Assembly: GCA_001657395.1 (NCBI GenBank)
Contig: LYSY01000001.1
Location: forward strand, 992,001-1,056,000
DNA from: Rhodospirillales bacterium BBD 1991-14
Lineage (GTDB): Bacteria > Pseudomonadota > Alphaproteobacteria > Kiloniellales > Kiloniellaceae
Direction of reading: 5' to 3'
Length of the DNA: 64,000 nucleotides
Positions 17,155 to 25,595 of the stretch are shown here, piece by piece (position 1 is the first letter of the stretch; every line of letters begins with the position of its first letter). Both the position numbers and the translations under genes were made by a program. Under the pieces are notes generated by a model. It saw only the letters and a program-made list of their open reading frames with translations, ran no database searches and was not told the DNA's origin.

Positions 17155-18663
17155 TCACGTGACCGTAAACTGTCCCATCATGCCTCGGTCTTCGTGTTCC
17201 AAGATATGGCAGTGATACATGTAGGGGAACTGGTCTGTGGCAACGTGGTCAAAACGCACGACAATCTCAGACCAATCGTCGTCGTCCAGTACAACGGTGT
17301 CCTTCCATCCCCGCTGGTCTTCCGGCGCAGTTGCACCTTCCATTTGATCAATGAGAAAAGAGCAACCATGAGCATGAAAGGGATGAGCGCCCATATCCGA
17401 GCGGATACGCCATCGCTCCCACTCGCCCAGATTGACCCTTTCATTGATCACGTTCATATCCATTGATGCACCGTTGATCGCCATGTCCATTGCGGCGTGG
17501 CCGTGATGACCTGAGACCCCGCCATCGTGCTCCATGGTTAACTCAAACGCACGGACACGCACGATATCATTCGCCTTGGGACGGATTATGTTGACAAGCT
17601 TTTCAGGCAACGGGACACGGTTTGGCACAATTGAGGCATCGACTTCCAAGGTCAGCGACGGCATAGCAGCCGCGACCTCTGATGAGCCCAGCACCCCCAG
17701 CATGCCGCTGATGATGCCCTCCTCAGCCTCGTCAACTTCATCTTCGAACAGTGTGAACAGATCCGCGGATTTGCCATCTGACAGATCAACAATGATCTCG
17801 CAACGTTCCCCAGGGGACATTTCCATTGTTGTCATGGGAACAGGTGCTTCGAGCAAACCGCCATCCGTTGCGATTTTATGGAACACCCGATTATCTGCAA
17901 AGGCTACGACGTAAAACCTGGCATTTGCGCCATTGAGCAGACGTAGACGCACCATACCAGCAGGGACTTTGGCAACTGGAGCAATGGCGCCATTTATCAC
18001 CACGGTGTCGCCATACCAACCGTCTTCATCTGCTTCCATCAAGGAATAGACGAGACGCCCTTGTTCGTCGAAAGTCCGGTCTTGAATAACAACTGGTATA
18101 TCATCCACGCCATAGCGCCGAGGAAGATCCATTGCATCGGTTTCGTCATCGTCGATCAGGATCAGTCCTGCAAGGCCACGATATGTTTGCTCGCCTGATT
18201 TGCCGTGAGTATGGGAGTGATACCAGCAAGTGGCAGAGGGCTGAGCAATTGACAGCTTGGGGGACCAGCGATCACCCGGCGCAATTTCCAGCTGCGGTCC
18301 TCCATCAACTTCACCCGGTACATGGAGCCCGTGCCCATGTACAGCCACCCCCTCATTCAGCGTGTTGTGATAACTCAGGTTGAGTTCTCTGTTCTTTCGC
18401 GCCCGGATCGTCGGTCCAAGATAGTCTTGGTTGATTCCGAAGGTAGGCGTCATGATTCCGGGCTTGAACGACCAGAGCCCCTCGCCAAGTTGCAGATCAA
18501 CAGGTGCCTCGTTGGTACCATCAATCAAGGTGGGAATTGGCAACTTGGGCCGGTGGGAATTCGACCATGCATTGCTGGTGAATGTAATACCCGTAAAGGC
18601 AGCACTGCCTGCAAGAAAGCTTCGACGCGATAGAGTCACAGGCACCAACCTCTCGTTTCGCAA
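17155..18663 (-). CDS. Tat-exported multicopper oxidase
   Basis: A 502-residue three-domain laccase-like oxidase (CueO/FtsP group). The N-terminus SRRSFLAGSA is a twin-arginine signal. All copper motifs are present: HGHGLHVPGE, WYHSHTHGKSGEQTYRG, HPFHAHGC and YHCHILEHEDRGMM (HCHxxxHxxxxM, type 1 and trinuclear ligands). It would oxidise metal ions or phenolics with reduction of O2 to water in the periplasm. A His/Met segment (HDGGVSGHHGHAAMDM, about 390-405) is CueO-like and hints at Cu(I) handling. Base composition is clearly more AT-rich than the flanks, which suggests acquisition with the adjacent regulator. Confidence 0.93.
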   Translation of the reverse strand: MRNERLVPVTLSRRSFLAGSAAFTGITFTSNAWSNSHRPKLPIPTLIDGTNEAPVDLQLGEGLWSFKPGIMTPTFGINQDYLGPTIRARKNRELNLSYHNTLNEGVAVHGHGLHVPGEVDGGPQLEIAPGDRWSPKLSIAQPSATCWYHSHTHGKSGEQTYRGLAGLILIDDDETDAMDLPRRYGVDDIPVVIQDRTFDEQGRLVYSLMEADEDGWYGDTVVINGAIAPVAKVPAGMVRLRLLNGANARFYVVAFADNRVFHKIATDGGLLEAPVPMTTMEMSPGERCEIIVDLSDGKSADLFTLFEDEVDEAEEGIISGMLGVLGSSEVAAAMPSLTLEVDASIVPNRVPLPEKLVNIIRPKANDIVRVRAFELTMEHDGGVSGHHGHAAMDMAINGASMDMNVINERVNLGEWERWRIRSDMGAHPFHAHGCSFLIDQMEGATAPEDQRGWKDTVVLDDDDWSEIVVRFDHVATDQFPYMYHCHILEHEDRGMMGQFTVT

Positions 18664-18731
18664 TGGTTTCGAAGCAGGCTGACTCCCTGCTCGTTTCCCC
18701 TGTTCAGTAAGACAAGTTCGGCCATCCCGCT

Positions 18732-18749
18732 ATCGGGCAAATGCCCGAT
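18732..18749. promoter_or_regulatory. Inverted repeat in divergent promoter region
   Basis: ATCGGGCA-AA-TGCCCGAT is a perfect 8-2-8 palindrome, flanked by an outer CCCGC / GCGGG pair, in the 153-base region between the divergent oxidase and LuxR-type genes. It is a candidate operator for the regulator or part of a promoter hairpin. No known consensus is matched with confidence. Confidence 0.5.
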
Positions 18750-18816
18750 TGCGCGGGAGGTTTCATAGTGCTTATGTCCGATCTCAACGCGTTGGGGGAC
18801 GGTGGGGAGATAAGAA

Positions 18817-19380
18817 TTGGGAAGAAGTGACGTGTTCGATGAGTTTGGGCAGCTTTCGATCGGCCAAAAGTCACTGGCTGTCTTTGTCCTGATGGTTTTC
18901 GCCACAAGTGCCATCGAAATAGGATCGGAGTTCTTCGCTGGTGGCACACTCATCTCAATGTGGGATGACGTCCTCTGGTTCGCCCTCAGCACAGGCCTTG
19001 TATTGTTCTATCTGCATCAGCGCAGACTGAGTTTGCGGGAGATTCGTCAGCTTCGCGCAGAACTCGAAAATGCGCGTGGAAAACTGGTGAGACTCGACAG
19101 CAGTTCGAGCGAGATCACAAACCAGTACCGAGCCGTCATGCAAAAGCAGTTTGATCACTGGAAGCTCTCTGCCAGCGAGCAAGACGTCGTCATCGGGATG
19201 CTCAAGGGGCTCTCGTTTAGAGAGATTGCCGGATTGCGGGACACTCGTGAAAAGACTGTCCGGCAACAGGCCTCCTCAGTTTACCGTAAAGCAGGTGTTT
19301 CAAGCCGAAACGAACTCACCGCATGGTTCTTTGAGGACCTGCTTGCGCCCCCGTCGGCCAATTCGGAAACCATCGAGTGA
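18817..19380 (+). CDS. Membrane-anchored LuxR-type transcriptional regulator
   Basis: A 187-residue protein. Two hydrophobic segments (about 20-37 and 47-65) are followed by a coiled-coil stretch (about 68-110) and a C-terminal LuxR/GerE helix-turn-helix, with WKLSASEQDVVIGMLKGLSF then REIAGLRDTREKTVRQQASS and VYRKAGVSSRNEL. The N-terminus thus senses or docks at the membrane and the C-terminus binds DNA. The start is uncertain: TTG at 18817 (GGGGAG upstream) or GTG at 18832 (GGGAAG upstream). It is divergent from the multicopper oxidase and shares its lower GC, so it probably controls that gene. Confidence 0.85.
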   Translation: MGRSDVFDEFGQLSIGQKSLAVFVLMVFATSAIEIGSEFFAGGTLISMWDDVLWFALSTGLVLFYLHQRRLSLREIRQLRAELENARGKLVRLDSSSSEITNQYRAVMQKQFDHWKLSASEQDVVIGMLKGLSFREIAGLRDTREKTVRQQASSVYRKAGVSSRNELTAWFFEDLLAPPSANSETIE

Positions 19381-19436
19381 GATGGAGACAGAGTCCTGAC
19401 CTGACCAAGCACCAACCGCTGCTTGGCAAAGAAATA

Positions 19437-19463
19437 CGGCGTCCCCAGAACCTGGGGACGCCG
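19437..19463 (-). terminator. Intrinsic terminator of the rplM-rpsI operon
   Basis: A 12-bp perfect stem (CGGCGTCCCCAG / CTGGGGACGCCG) with a 3-base loop lies 34 bases past the rpsI stop. On the minus strand it is followed by TATTTCTTT, a modest U-tract. Confidence 0.8.
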
Positions 19464-19496
19464 CTTAGGTCGTTACTTCTATAGCGTGACGCGCGG

Positions 19497-19988
19497 TTAC
19501 CGCTTGGAGAACTGGAAGCTCCGGCGGGCCTTGGCGCGGCCGTACTTCTTGCGCTCCACAACGCGGGAGTCGCGGGTCAGGAAGCCACCGCGCTTCAGCA
19601 CCGGGCGCAGACCCGGCTCGTAAAGCGTCAGCGCCTTGGAGATGCCGTGGCGCACGGCCCCGGCCTGACCGGAGAGGCCGCCGCCCTTGACCGTGCAGAC
19701 CACATCGAACTGGCCGGCCCGGTCCACCACCACAAAGGGCTGGTCGAGGATCATACGCAGCACCGGACGGGCGAAATAGACCGCCTGATCCTTGCCGTTG
19801 ACCGTGACCTTGCCGCTGCCCGGCTTGATCCACACCCGGGCCACCGCATCCTTGCGCTTGCCCGTGGCATAGGAACGGCCGAGAGCGTCGCGCTGGGGCT
19901 CGGCAACCTCAGGCGCCGCCTCCGCGGCCACGCCCGTCGCCTCAGCAAGGTCGCTCAGGTCGCTCAGGGTCTGGGTTTCGTCCGCCAT
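19497..19988 (-). CDS. rpsI: 30S ribosomal protein S9
   Basis: A 163-residue S9. The conserved body starts at [18 protein letters not shown] and ends with the invariant basic tail [17 protein letters not shown], which reaches toward the P-site tRNA. An acidic/alanine-rich N-terminal extension of about 35 residues precedes it, as is usual in alphaproteobacterial S9. The start follows the rplM stop by 2 bases, the standard rplM-rpsI operon. Confidence 0.98.
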   Translation of the reverse strand: MADETQTLSDLSDLAEATGVAAEAAPEVAEPQRDALGRSYATGKRKDAVARVWIKPGSGKVTVNGKDQAVYFARPVLRMILDQPFVVVDRAGQFDVVCTVKGGGLSGQAGAVRHGISKALTLYEPGLRPVLKRGGFLTRDSRVVERKKYGRAKARRSFQFSKR

Positions 19989-19990
19989 GG

Positions 19991-20455
19991 TCACTGGCTC
20001 CTCTTGTTCTTCGCATTCATCGCCGCGAGATCCAGGGTCTCGGGCTGCTGGGCCTCGTGGGGATGCTCGCTGCCGGCATAGACCCGCAGGTTCTTCATCT
20101 GCTGACGGCCCAGGCGGTTGCGGGTGATCATACGCTCCACCGCCTTGATGACGACCCGCTCCGGGTGGTCTCCATCGAGGATCTGCCCGGCGGTCCGCTG
20201 CTTGATCCCGCCCGGGTAGCCGGTGTGCCAGTAGTAGACCTTGTCGCTGGTCTTCTTGCCCGTGAGCTTCACCTTGCCGGCGTTGATCACGATCACGTTG
20301 TCGCCGCAATCCATATGCGGCGTGAAACTCGGCTTGTGCTTGCCACGCAGAATCTTCGCGACCTGCGAGGCCAGACGCCCGAGCACGACGCCATCGGCAT
20401 CGACCAAGATCCACTTCTTGTCGATATCCGACGCAGTGGCGGAATAGGTTTTCAT
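19991..20455 (-). CDS. rplM: 50S ribosomal protein L13
   Basis: A 154-residue L13 of standard length. It begins [20 protein letters not shown] and includes [34 protein letters not shown] and [20 protein letters not shown], all typical. It is first of the rplM-rpsI pair. The ATG at 20455 is the family start; the upstream 31 codons in frame are leader sequence, because the promoter lies inside them. Confidence 0.98.
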   Translation of the reverse strand: MKTYSATASDIDKKWILVDADGVVLGRLASQVAKILRGKHKPSFTPHMDCGDNVIVINAGKVKLTGKKTSDKVYYWHTGYPGGIKQRTAGQILDGDHPERVVIKAVERMITRNRLGRQQMKNLRVYAGSEHPHEAQQPETLDLAAMNAKNKRSQ

Positions 20456-20519
20456 CGTGCCAACCACTTCTTCAATGATGATGGAGAAGGCGCGGACGGT
20501 TCCGCCCTTCGGCGCGCTG

Positions 20520-20548
20520 TTTCTATGGAGCACAGGGCCGACTGTCAA
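20520..20548 (-). promoter_or_regulatory. Sigma-70 promoter of rplM-rpsI
   Basis: On the minus strand TTGACA (perfect -35) is followed after 17 bases by TAGAAA (-10), about 65 bases before the rplM start codon. Strength and spacing suit a ribosomal-protein operon. Confidence 0.7.
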
Positions 20549-20586
20549 TCAGAAAAAATGTTGAAGAGAGAATATGTTAGCAATGC

Positions 20587-20600
20587 GGTATTATAATACC
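20587..20600. repeat. 14-bp AT-rich palindrome
   Basis: GGTATTATAATACC is a perfect self-complementary 14-mer between the thioesterase stop (20649) and the rplM promoter. It could be a regulator site upstream of the promoter. No consensus is recognised. Confidence 0.45.
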
Positions 20601-20648
20601 AAATCTCAAGATATTGCTTTGCAAGGCAGCTTCGGCGCTATCTGACGC

Positions 20649-21095
20649 TCAGGCCTCCGGATCGCGCGGCGGGATCGAATAGGTTGCCGTTGCATGCGAG
20701 ATAGGCCCTTCAACACCTTGAGAAGTCACAAAAACCTCCCCAACCGCCAGACGCTTGCCCAGCTTGATCAGGCGGCATTCGGCGTGGATATCCCCCGGCC
20801 TGGGCTTGTGGAGGAAGTTGATCGAGAGGTTGGTGGTGACCGCCAGGGGCACATTGCCGATGGCCCCCAGCACCGCGGCATAGACGGTGAAGTCGGCAAG
20901 CGCCATCTGGGCCGGCCCCGAGATCGTTCCGCCCGGGCGGATGTGATCGTCCGTGGCCGGCATGCGCGCCCGCGCCCGCCCGAAGCCGATTTCTTCGGTG
21001 ATGAAGCCATAAATCCGCTGAAAAGGCGCCGTCTCCTCGAGCAGCCGGTTGAAGGCGTCGAGCGTGATCTGGGGGGCCTGCCTGTCGTGGTCCAT
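20649..21095 (-). CDS. PaaI-family hotdog-fold thioesterase
   Basis: A 148-residue hotdog protein. It has RMPATDDHIRPGGTISGPAQ (the N-terminal helix region of the PaaI/YigI group) and LAVTTNLSINFLHKPRPGDI on the central strand, typical of acyl-CoA thioesterases of the 4-hydroxybenzoyl/PaaI group. The ATG at 21095 follows GGGAAGG; an alternative ATG lies 10 codons upstream. It is divergent from an enoyl-CoA hydratase gene 137 bases away, which fits a shared role in acyl-CoA turnover (inference). Confidence 0.85.
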   Translation of the reverse strand: MDHDRQAPQITLDAFNRLLEETAPFQRIYGFITEEIGFGRARARMPATDDHIRPGGTISGPAQMALADFTVYAAVLGAIGNVPLAVTTNLSINFLHKPRPGDIHAECRLIKLGKRLAVGEVFVTSQGVEGPISHATATYSIPPRDPEA

Positions 21096-21232
21096 CTGGA
21101 TGGCACCTTCCCTCTTGGATATCATGGGATTAGAAGACTGTAATAGCGCTTGATATCGGCTTGGCGAAAGCGCCAAAGTCGGCCTGCTCACAAGAGCGCG
21201 TCCATGCAAATCAAAAGGGACCACGATCAGCG

Positions 21233-22039
21233 ATGTCAGCCGAAGCCGCGCGTGCGAGCGATCCTGCCCTCCTCCTCCGTTCCGACAGCGACGGGATAGC
21301 CCGCCTGACCCTGAACCGCCCGCAGGCCTACAACGCCCTCTCCGTCGCCCTGATGACGGAGTTGCTGGCCAGCCTTGACGACATCGCCGAGGCCCCCGGA
21401 ATCCGGGCGGTGATTTTGGAGGGCGCAGGCAAGGGCTTCTGCGCCGGCCACGACCTGAAGGAACTGCGCGCCCGGGGCGGCGACCGGGCGTTCTTCCAGG
21501 CCGTGTTCCAGCAATGCAGCAAGCTGATGGTCCGCCTGACGACGCTGCCGCAGCCGGTGATCGCCCAGGTTCACGGCATCGCCACTGCGGCCGGCTGCCA
21601 GTTGGTCGCGAGCTGCGACCTGGCGGTCGCCGCCGAGACCGCACGCTTCGGCACCCCCGGTGTCAACATCGGCCTGTTCTGCTCCACACCGATGGTCGCC
21701 CTCTCCCGCGCCGTACCGCGCAAGCAGGCCATGGAGATGCTGCTGACCGGCGACATGATCGACGCGGCGACCGCCGCCACCTATGGGCTCATCAACCGCG
21801 CCGTCGCGGAAAGCGAACTGACGGAGGCCGCCGCGGCCATGGCGCAGAAGGTCGCCGCGAAATCGCCCCTGACGCTGAAGACCGGCAAGGAAGCCTTTTA
21901 CCGGCAGATCGAGTACGGCCTGGTGGAGGCCTATGCCTACACCAGCCAGGTCATGACCACCAACATGCTGGCCCGCGATGCCGAGGAAGGCATCGACGCC
22001 TTTATCGAGAAGCGCAAGCCCGACTGGCAGGGCCGCTAA
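21233..22039 (+). CDS. Enoyl-CoA hydratase/isomerase family protein
   Basis: A 268-residue crotonase. The oxyanion-hole segments are GAGKGFCAGHDLKEL and VHGIATAAGCQLVASCDLAV, and the family SKxx-type loop appears as TPMVALSRAVPRKQAMEMLL. The residue after the second oxyanion loop is not the standard catalytic Glu pair of classical hydratases (ETARFGTPGVNIGLFC), so the precise reaction is open. The ATG at 21233 begins the conserved part. It starts a plus-strand run with mscS, a CoA-binding protein and metY. Confidence 0.88.
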   Translation: MSAEAARASDPALLLRSDSDGIARLTLNRPQAYNALSVALMTELLASLDDIAEAPGIRAVILEGAGKGFCAGHDLKELRARGGDRAFFQAVFQQCSKLMVRLTTLPQPVIAQVHGIATAAGCQLVASCDLAVAAETARFGTPGVNIGLFCSTPMVALSRAVPRKQAMEMLLTGDMIDAATAATYGLINRAVAESELTEAAAAMAQKVAAKSPLTLKTGKEAFYRQIEYGLVEAYAYTSQVMTTNMLARDAEEGIDAFIEKRKPDWQGR

Positions 22040-22092
22040 CCGGCGCAGGCCACCCGCCGACAGCCACCCGCCGACAGAAAGCCTTTTCCTTT

Positions 22093-23265
22093 ATGCGACA
22101 ACTGCAAGAGTTTTGGGCCCTGGTCCTGGATGTCTGGAACCAGGGCTTCCTTGGAATTGAGATCGGACGGCTGCTGATCGCCCTCGGCATCTTCCTGCTG
22201 TTCCTGGTCTTCCGGCGTCTGTTCACGACGATCGTCCTGGCCCGCTTCAAGCGCTTCGTCGAAAAGACCGAGGGGCGCTTTGACGACGAACTGATCGCCG
22301 CATTGGAACAGCCGGTACGCTTCATCCCTGTCGTGATGGGTGCCTTCTTCGCGATCGAGTACCTGAACCCCCAGGGTACCTTCGAGCTGATCGCCGATAA
22401 CTTCCTGCGCTCCCTGGTCGTCCTCACCATCTTCTGGGGCTTCTTCAACGCCGTCGGCCCCCTCTCCTTCCTCTTCAAGCGGCTGGAGCGCATCTTCACG
22501 CGGCCGATGATCGAATGGCTGGTGAAGGCAACCAAGATCGGTATCGTCTTCATCGGCGTTGCGACGGTTCTGGAGATCTGGGGGATCGAGGTCGGCCCGA
22601 TCATCGCCGGTCTCGGTCTCTTCGGCGTCGCGGTGGCCCTGGGCGCCCAGGACCTCTTCAAGAATCTCATTGCCGGGATCCTGGTGCTGGCGGAAAAGCG
22701 CTTTCACCCCGGCGACTGGATCCGCGTCGACGGCGTGGTCGAGGGCACGGTGGAGACCATCGGCTTCCGTTCGACACGCGTGCGCCGTTTCGACAAGGCG
22801 CCTGTTTTCGTTCCCAATGCCAAGCTGTCGGACAACGCGGTCACGAACTTCAGCGCCATGACGCACCGGCGGATCTACTGGAAGATCGGCGTCGAGTACC
22901 GCACGACGGTGGAGCAGTTGCGCCAGATCCGCGACGGCATCGAGTCCTACGTCATCGGCAACGAGGCCTTCGCCCAGCCGCCCGAGGTCTCGACCTTCGT
23001 GCGCATCGACAGCTTCAACGACTCCTCGATCGATATCATGCTCTACTGCTTCACGAAGACCACGAACTGGGGCGAATGGCTGGAGATCAAGGAGCAGTTG
23101 GCCTATCACATCAAAGAGGTGGTCGAAGGCGCCGGCAGCGGCTTTGCCTTCCCGAGCCAGTCGCTCTATGTCGAGAGCCTGCCGGACGACCGCCCGGAAC
23201 CCTTTGTGCCGCCGCAGGAAGACAGCAAGGCAGCAGCAGCCGGCGCTGCGCCGGCAGCGGACTAG
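22093..23265 (+). CDS. MscS-family mechanosensitive channel
   Basis: A 390-residue channel. Hydrophobic segments lie near residues 18-42, 75-93, 100-125 and 140-165, followed by the pore-lining TM3 (GLGLFGVAVALGAQDLFKNL), the beta domain (HPGDWIRVDGVVEGTVE) and the alpha-beta cytoplasmic domain (about 250-370). It releases solutes on hypo-osmotic shock. The C-terminal tail is Ala/Glu-rich. It starts 53 bases after the hydratase stop and ends 18 bases before the next gene, so it is likely in one transcript. Confidence 0.93.
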   Translation: MRQLQEFWALVLDVWNQGFLGIEIGRLLIALGIFLLFLVFRRLFTTIVLARFKRFVEKTEGRFDDELIAALEQPVRFIPVVMGAFFAIEYLNPQGTFELIADNFLRSLVVLTIFWGFFNAVGPLSFLFKRLERIFTRPMIEWLVKATKIGIVFIGVATVLEIWGIEVGPIIAGLGLFGVAVALGAQDLFKNLIAGILVLAEKRFHPGDWIRVDGVVEGTVETIGFRSTRVRRFDKAPVFVPNAKLSDNAVTNFSAMTHRRIYWKIGVEYRTTVEQLRQIRDGIESYVIGNEAFAQPPEVSTFVRIDSFNDSSIDIMLYCFTKTTNWGEWLEIKEQLAYHIKEVVEGAGSGFAFPSQSLYVESLPDDRPEPFVPPQEDSKAAAAGAAPAAD

Positions 23266-23283
23266 AGCGGCGGACCAGGCCTC

Positions 23284-23787
23284 ATGACCACACTTCCCAG
23301 CTACAGCAACAAAGATCTTCTGGCGATCCTGCAGAACACCCGTACCATTGCCATGGTCGGCGCCTCGCCCAAATGGAACCGGCCCAGCTTCTTTGCGATG
23401 AAGTACCTGCAGGAGAAAGGATACCGGGTGATCCCGGTCAACCCGGGGGCCGCCGGTAAGGAGATCCTCGGCGAGACCGTCTATGCCTCGCTGGCCGAGA
23501 TCCCCGCGAAGTTCGAGATGGTCGACATCTTCCGGAACTCCGCCGCCGCCGGCCCGATCACCGAGGAAGCCATCGCCGTCGCCGGGGAGAAAGGCATCAG
23601 GGTGGTCTGGATGCAGCTCGGCGTGGTCAACGCCGGGGCGGCGGCCAAGGCGGAGGCAGCCGGGCTGACCGTCGTCATGGACCGCTGCCCGAAGATCGAG
23701 TTCGGGCGCCTGCACTCGGAGCTGTCCTGGGGCGGCTTCAACTCCGGCATCATCTCCGCCAAGCGCCGGCGCGTGCGTCTGTCATGA
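23284..23787 (+). CDS. CoA-binding domain protein (YccU type)
   Basis: A 167-residue single-domain Rossmann protein. It has TIAMVGASPKWNRPSFFAMK, then GYRVIPVNPG, DIFRNSAAAGPITEEAIA and a final MDRCPKIEFGRL. The family binds CoA; its cellular job is unclear. It lies 14 bases before the O-acetylhomoserine sulfhydrylase gene. This CoA-binding/sulfhydrylase pair is common in alphaproteobacteria (family knowledge) and suggests a role near methionine or cysteine metabolism. Confidence 0.92.
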   Translation: MTTLPSYSNKDLLAILQNTRTIAMVGASPKWNRPSFFAMKYLQEKGYRVIPVNPGAAGKEILGETVYASLAEIPAKFEMVDIFRNSAAAGPITEEAIAVAGEKGIRVVWMQLGVVNAGAAAKAEAAGLTVVMDRCPKIEFGRLHSELSWGGFNSGIISAKRRRVRLS

Positions 23788-23801
23788 AGAAGACCTGACC
23801 C

Positions 23802-25088
23802 ATGAAATCCAGCAAGACCCCGGGCTTCGAGACCCGCATGATTCATGCCGGCGCGCAGCCGGAGCCGGTGACGGGAGCGCGGCAGACGCCGATCTTCCAG
23901 AACACCTCCTACGTCTTTCACGATGCCGATCACGCGGCCTCGCTGTTCAATCTGCAGACCTTCGGCTTCATCTATTCGCGCCTCACCAACCCGACGGTCG
24001 CCGCCCTGGAGGAGCGTCTGGCCAGCCTGGAGGGCGGGCGCGGCACCACCTGCTGCGCCTCCGGCCATGCGGCCCAGATGCTGGTGTTCTTCGCACTGAT
24101 GGGACCCGGCGACCGCTTCATCGCCTCCAACCGCCTCTACGGCGGCTCCATCACCCAGTTCGGCAAGACCTTTCAGAAGTTCGACTGGCAGGTCGACTTC
24201 GTCGACGTCGACGACCCAGAGAACGTGCGCCAGGCACTCACCCCGAAGACCAAGGCCATCTTCGTCGAGAGCCTGGCCAACCCGGGCGGTGTGGTCAGCA
24301 ACCTGGAAGCCCTGGCGGAAGTCGCCGGGGAGGCCGGCGTTCCGCTGGTGGTGGACAACACCATGGCCACCCCCTACCTCTGCCAGCCCTTCGACTGGGG
24401 CGCCGACCTGGTGGTGCACTCGACCACCAAGTTTCTCTCCGGCAACGGAACATCGATGGGCGGCGCGGTGGTCGATTCCGGTCGCTTCGACTGGTCGGCG
24501 AGCGACAGGTTTCCTGGCCTGGCGGCGCCTGAGCCCGCCTATCACGGCCTCAGTTTCTACGAGACCTTCGGCGACATGGCCTTCACCATGCAGGCCCATG
24601 CCGTCGGCCTGCGCGACCTCGGCGCGACCATGGCGCCGATGAATGCCTTCCAGACCCTGCTCGGCTGCGAGACGCTGAGCCTGCGCATGGAGCGGCACTG
24701 CGCCAACGCCAAGCAGGTCGCCGCGTTCCTGGAGAGCCATAACGCCGTCGACTGGGTCTCCTGCGCTGCGCTCCCGTCCAGCCCCTATCACGGGCTCGCA
24801 GAGAAGTATCTTCCGCGCGGTGCCGGCTCGGTTTTCACCTTCGGTGTCAAAGGCGGCTACGAGGCCGGCGTGAAGGTCGTGGAGGCCTGCGAGCTGTTCT
24901 CCCACCTCGCCAACATCGGCGATACCCGCTCGCTGATCCTGCATCCGGCCTCCACCACCCACCGCCAGCTGACCGAGGAGCAGCGCCAGGCGGCCGGTGC
25001 CGGGCCCGAGGTCGTCCGGCTGTCGATCGGCCTGGAGACCGTCGATGATCTGCTTGCCGATCTCGATCAGGCCCTTACCGCAGACTAA
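23802..25088 (+). CDS. metY: O-acetylhomoserine aminocarboxypropyltransferase (sulfhydrylase), copy 1
   Basis: A 428-residue Cys/Met-metabolism PLP enzyme. It has TRMIHAGAQPEPVTGARQTP at the start, YSRLTNPTVAALEERLASLE, and the PLP-lysine site in VVHSTTKFLSGNGTSMGG. The product resembles O-acetylhomoserine sulfhydrylase, which makes homocysteine from sulphide, or an O-succinylhomoserine variant. A second, diverged enzyme of the same family lies at 54915-56240. No riboswitch precedes this copy. It is last in the plus-strand run that starts with the enoyl-CoA hydratase. Confidence 0.9.
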   Translation: MKSSKTPGFETRMIHAGAQPEPVTGARQTPIFQNTSYVFHDADHAASLFNLQTFGFIYSRLTNPTVAALEERLASLEGGRGTTCCASGHAAQMLVFFALMGPGDRFIASNRLYGGSITQFGKTFQKFDWQVDFVDVDDPENVRQALTPKTKAIFVESLANPGGVVSNLEALAEVAGEAGVPLVVDNTMATPYLCQPFDWGADLVVHSTTKFLSGNGTSMGGAVVDSGRFDWSASDRFPGLAAPEPAYHGLSFYETFGDMAFTMQAHAVGLRDLGATMAPMNAFQTLLGCETLSLRMERHCANAKQVAAFLESHNAVDWVSCAALPSSPYHGLAEKYLPRGAGSVFTFGVKGGYEAGVKVVEACELFSHLANIGDTRSLILHPASTTHRQLTEEQRQAAGAGPEVVRLSIGLETVDDLLADLDQALTAD

Positions 25089-25150
25089 GCCCGGCCAACG
25101 CAGCGTAAACCACCCTCACAGCGAGGAGTGGGAGGCCGGGACGGCGGGGG

Positions 25151-25552
25151 TCAGCCCGTCTCGTAGCAGGCGACTTCCACCAGATTGCCGTCGGGATCGC
25201 GGAAATAGACCGAACTCATCTCGCCCAGGGCGCCGGTGGTCGCGACCGGCCCCTCCTCGATCCCCACGCTGCAGGCATGCAGCCGTTTGAGGACCTCACG
25301 CGGCGGAACCTCGGTCACCACACAGAAATCCGCAGAACCGGGAACCGGCACGGCGGCTTTCGGAAGGATCGGCGAGGGGTTGGGGTGCAAGTTGATCTTC
25401 TGGCGTCCGAAGTGAAGCGCGACCCGCCCCTCGCCACAATCGACACGGCGCATGCCGAACACCTTCTCATAGAAGGCACAGGTTTCTTCAACATTGCGAA
25501 CCGTCAGGACGAAGTGGTCGAAACGGTCAAGCTCCACAGGCACAGAAGTCAT
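25151..25552 (-). CDS. VOC-superfamily (glyoxalase/dioxygenase fold) protein
   Basis: A 133-residue single VOC domain. It has DRFDHFVLTVRNVEETCAFY, then VFGMRRVDCGEGRVALHFG, and near the end SSVYFRDPDGNLVEVACYE. The His, His and Glu positions match metal ligands of the superfamily. Substrate unknown; 'virulence protein'-type VOC proteins look alike. It is convergent with metY and followed downstream on the same strand by no close gene. Confidence 0.85.
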   Translation of the reverse strand: MTSVPVELDRFDHFVLTVRNVEETCAFYEKVFGMRRVDCGEGRVALHFGRQKINLHPNPSPILPKAAVPVPGSADFCVVTEVPPREVLKRLHACSVGIEEGPVATTGALGEMSSVYFRDPDGNLVEVACYETG

Positions 25553-25595
25553 AGGGGTACAAACTCGCTCTTGAAACGTCTACTTGGCGATTCCT

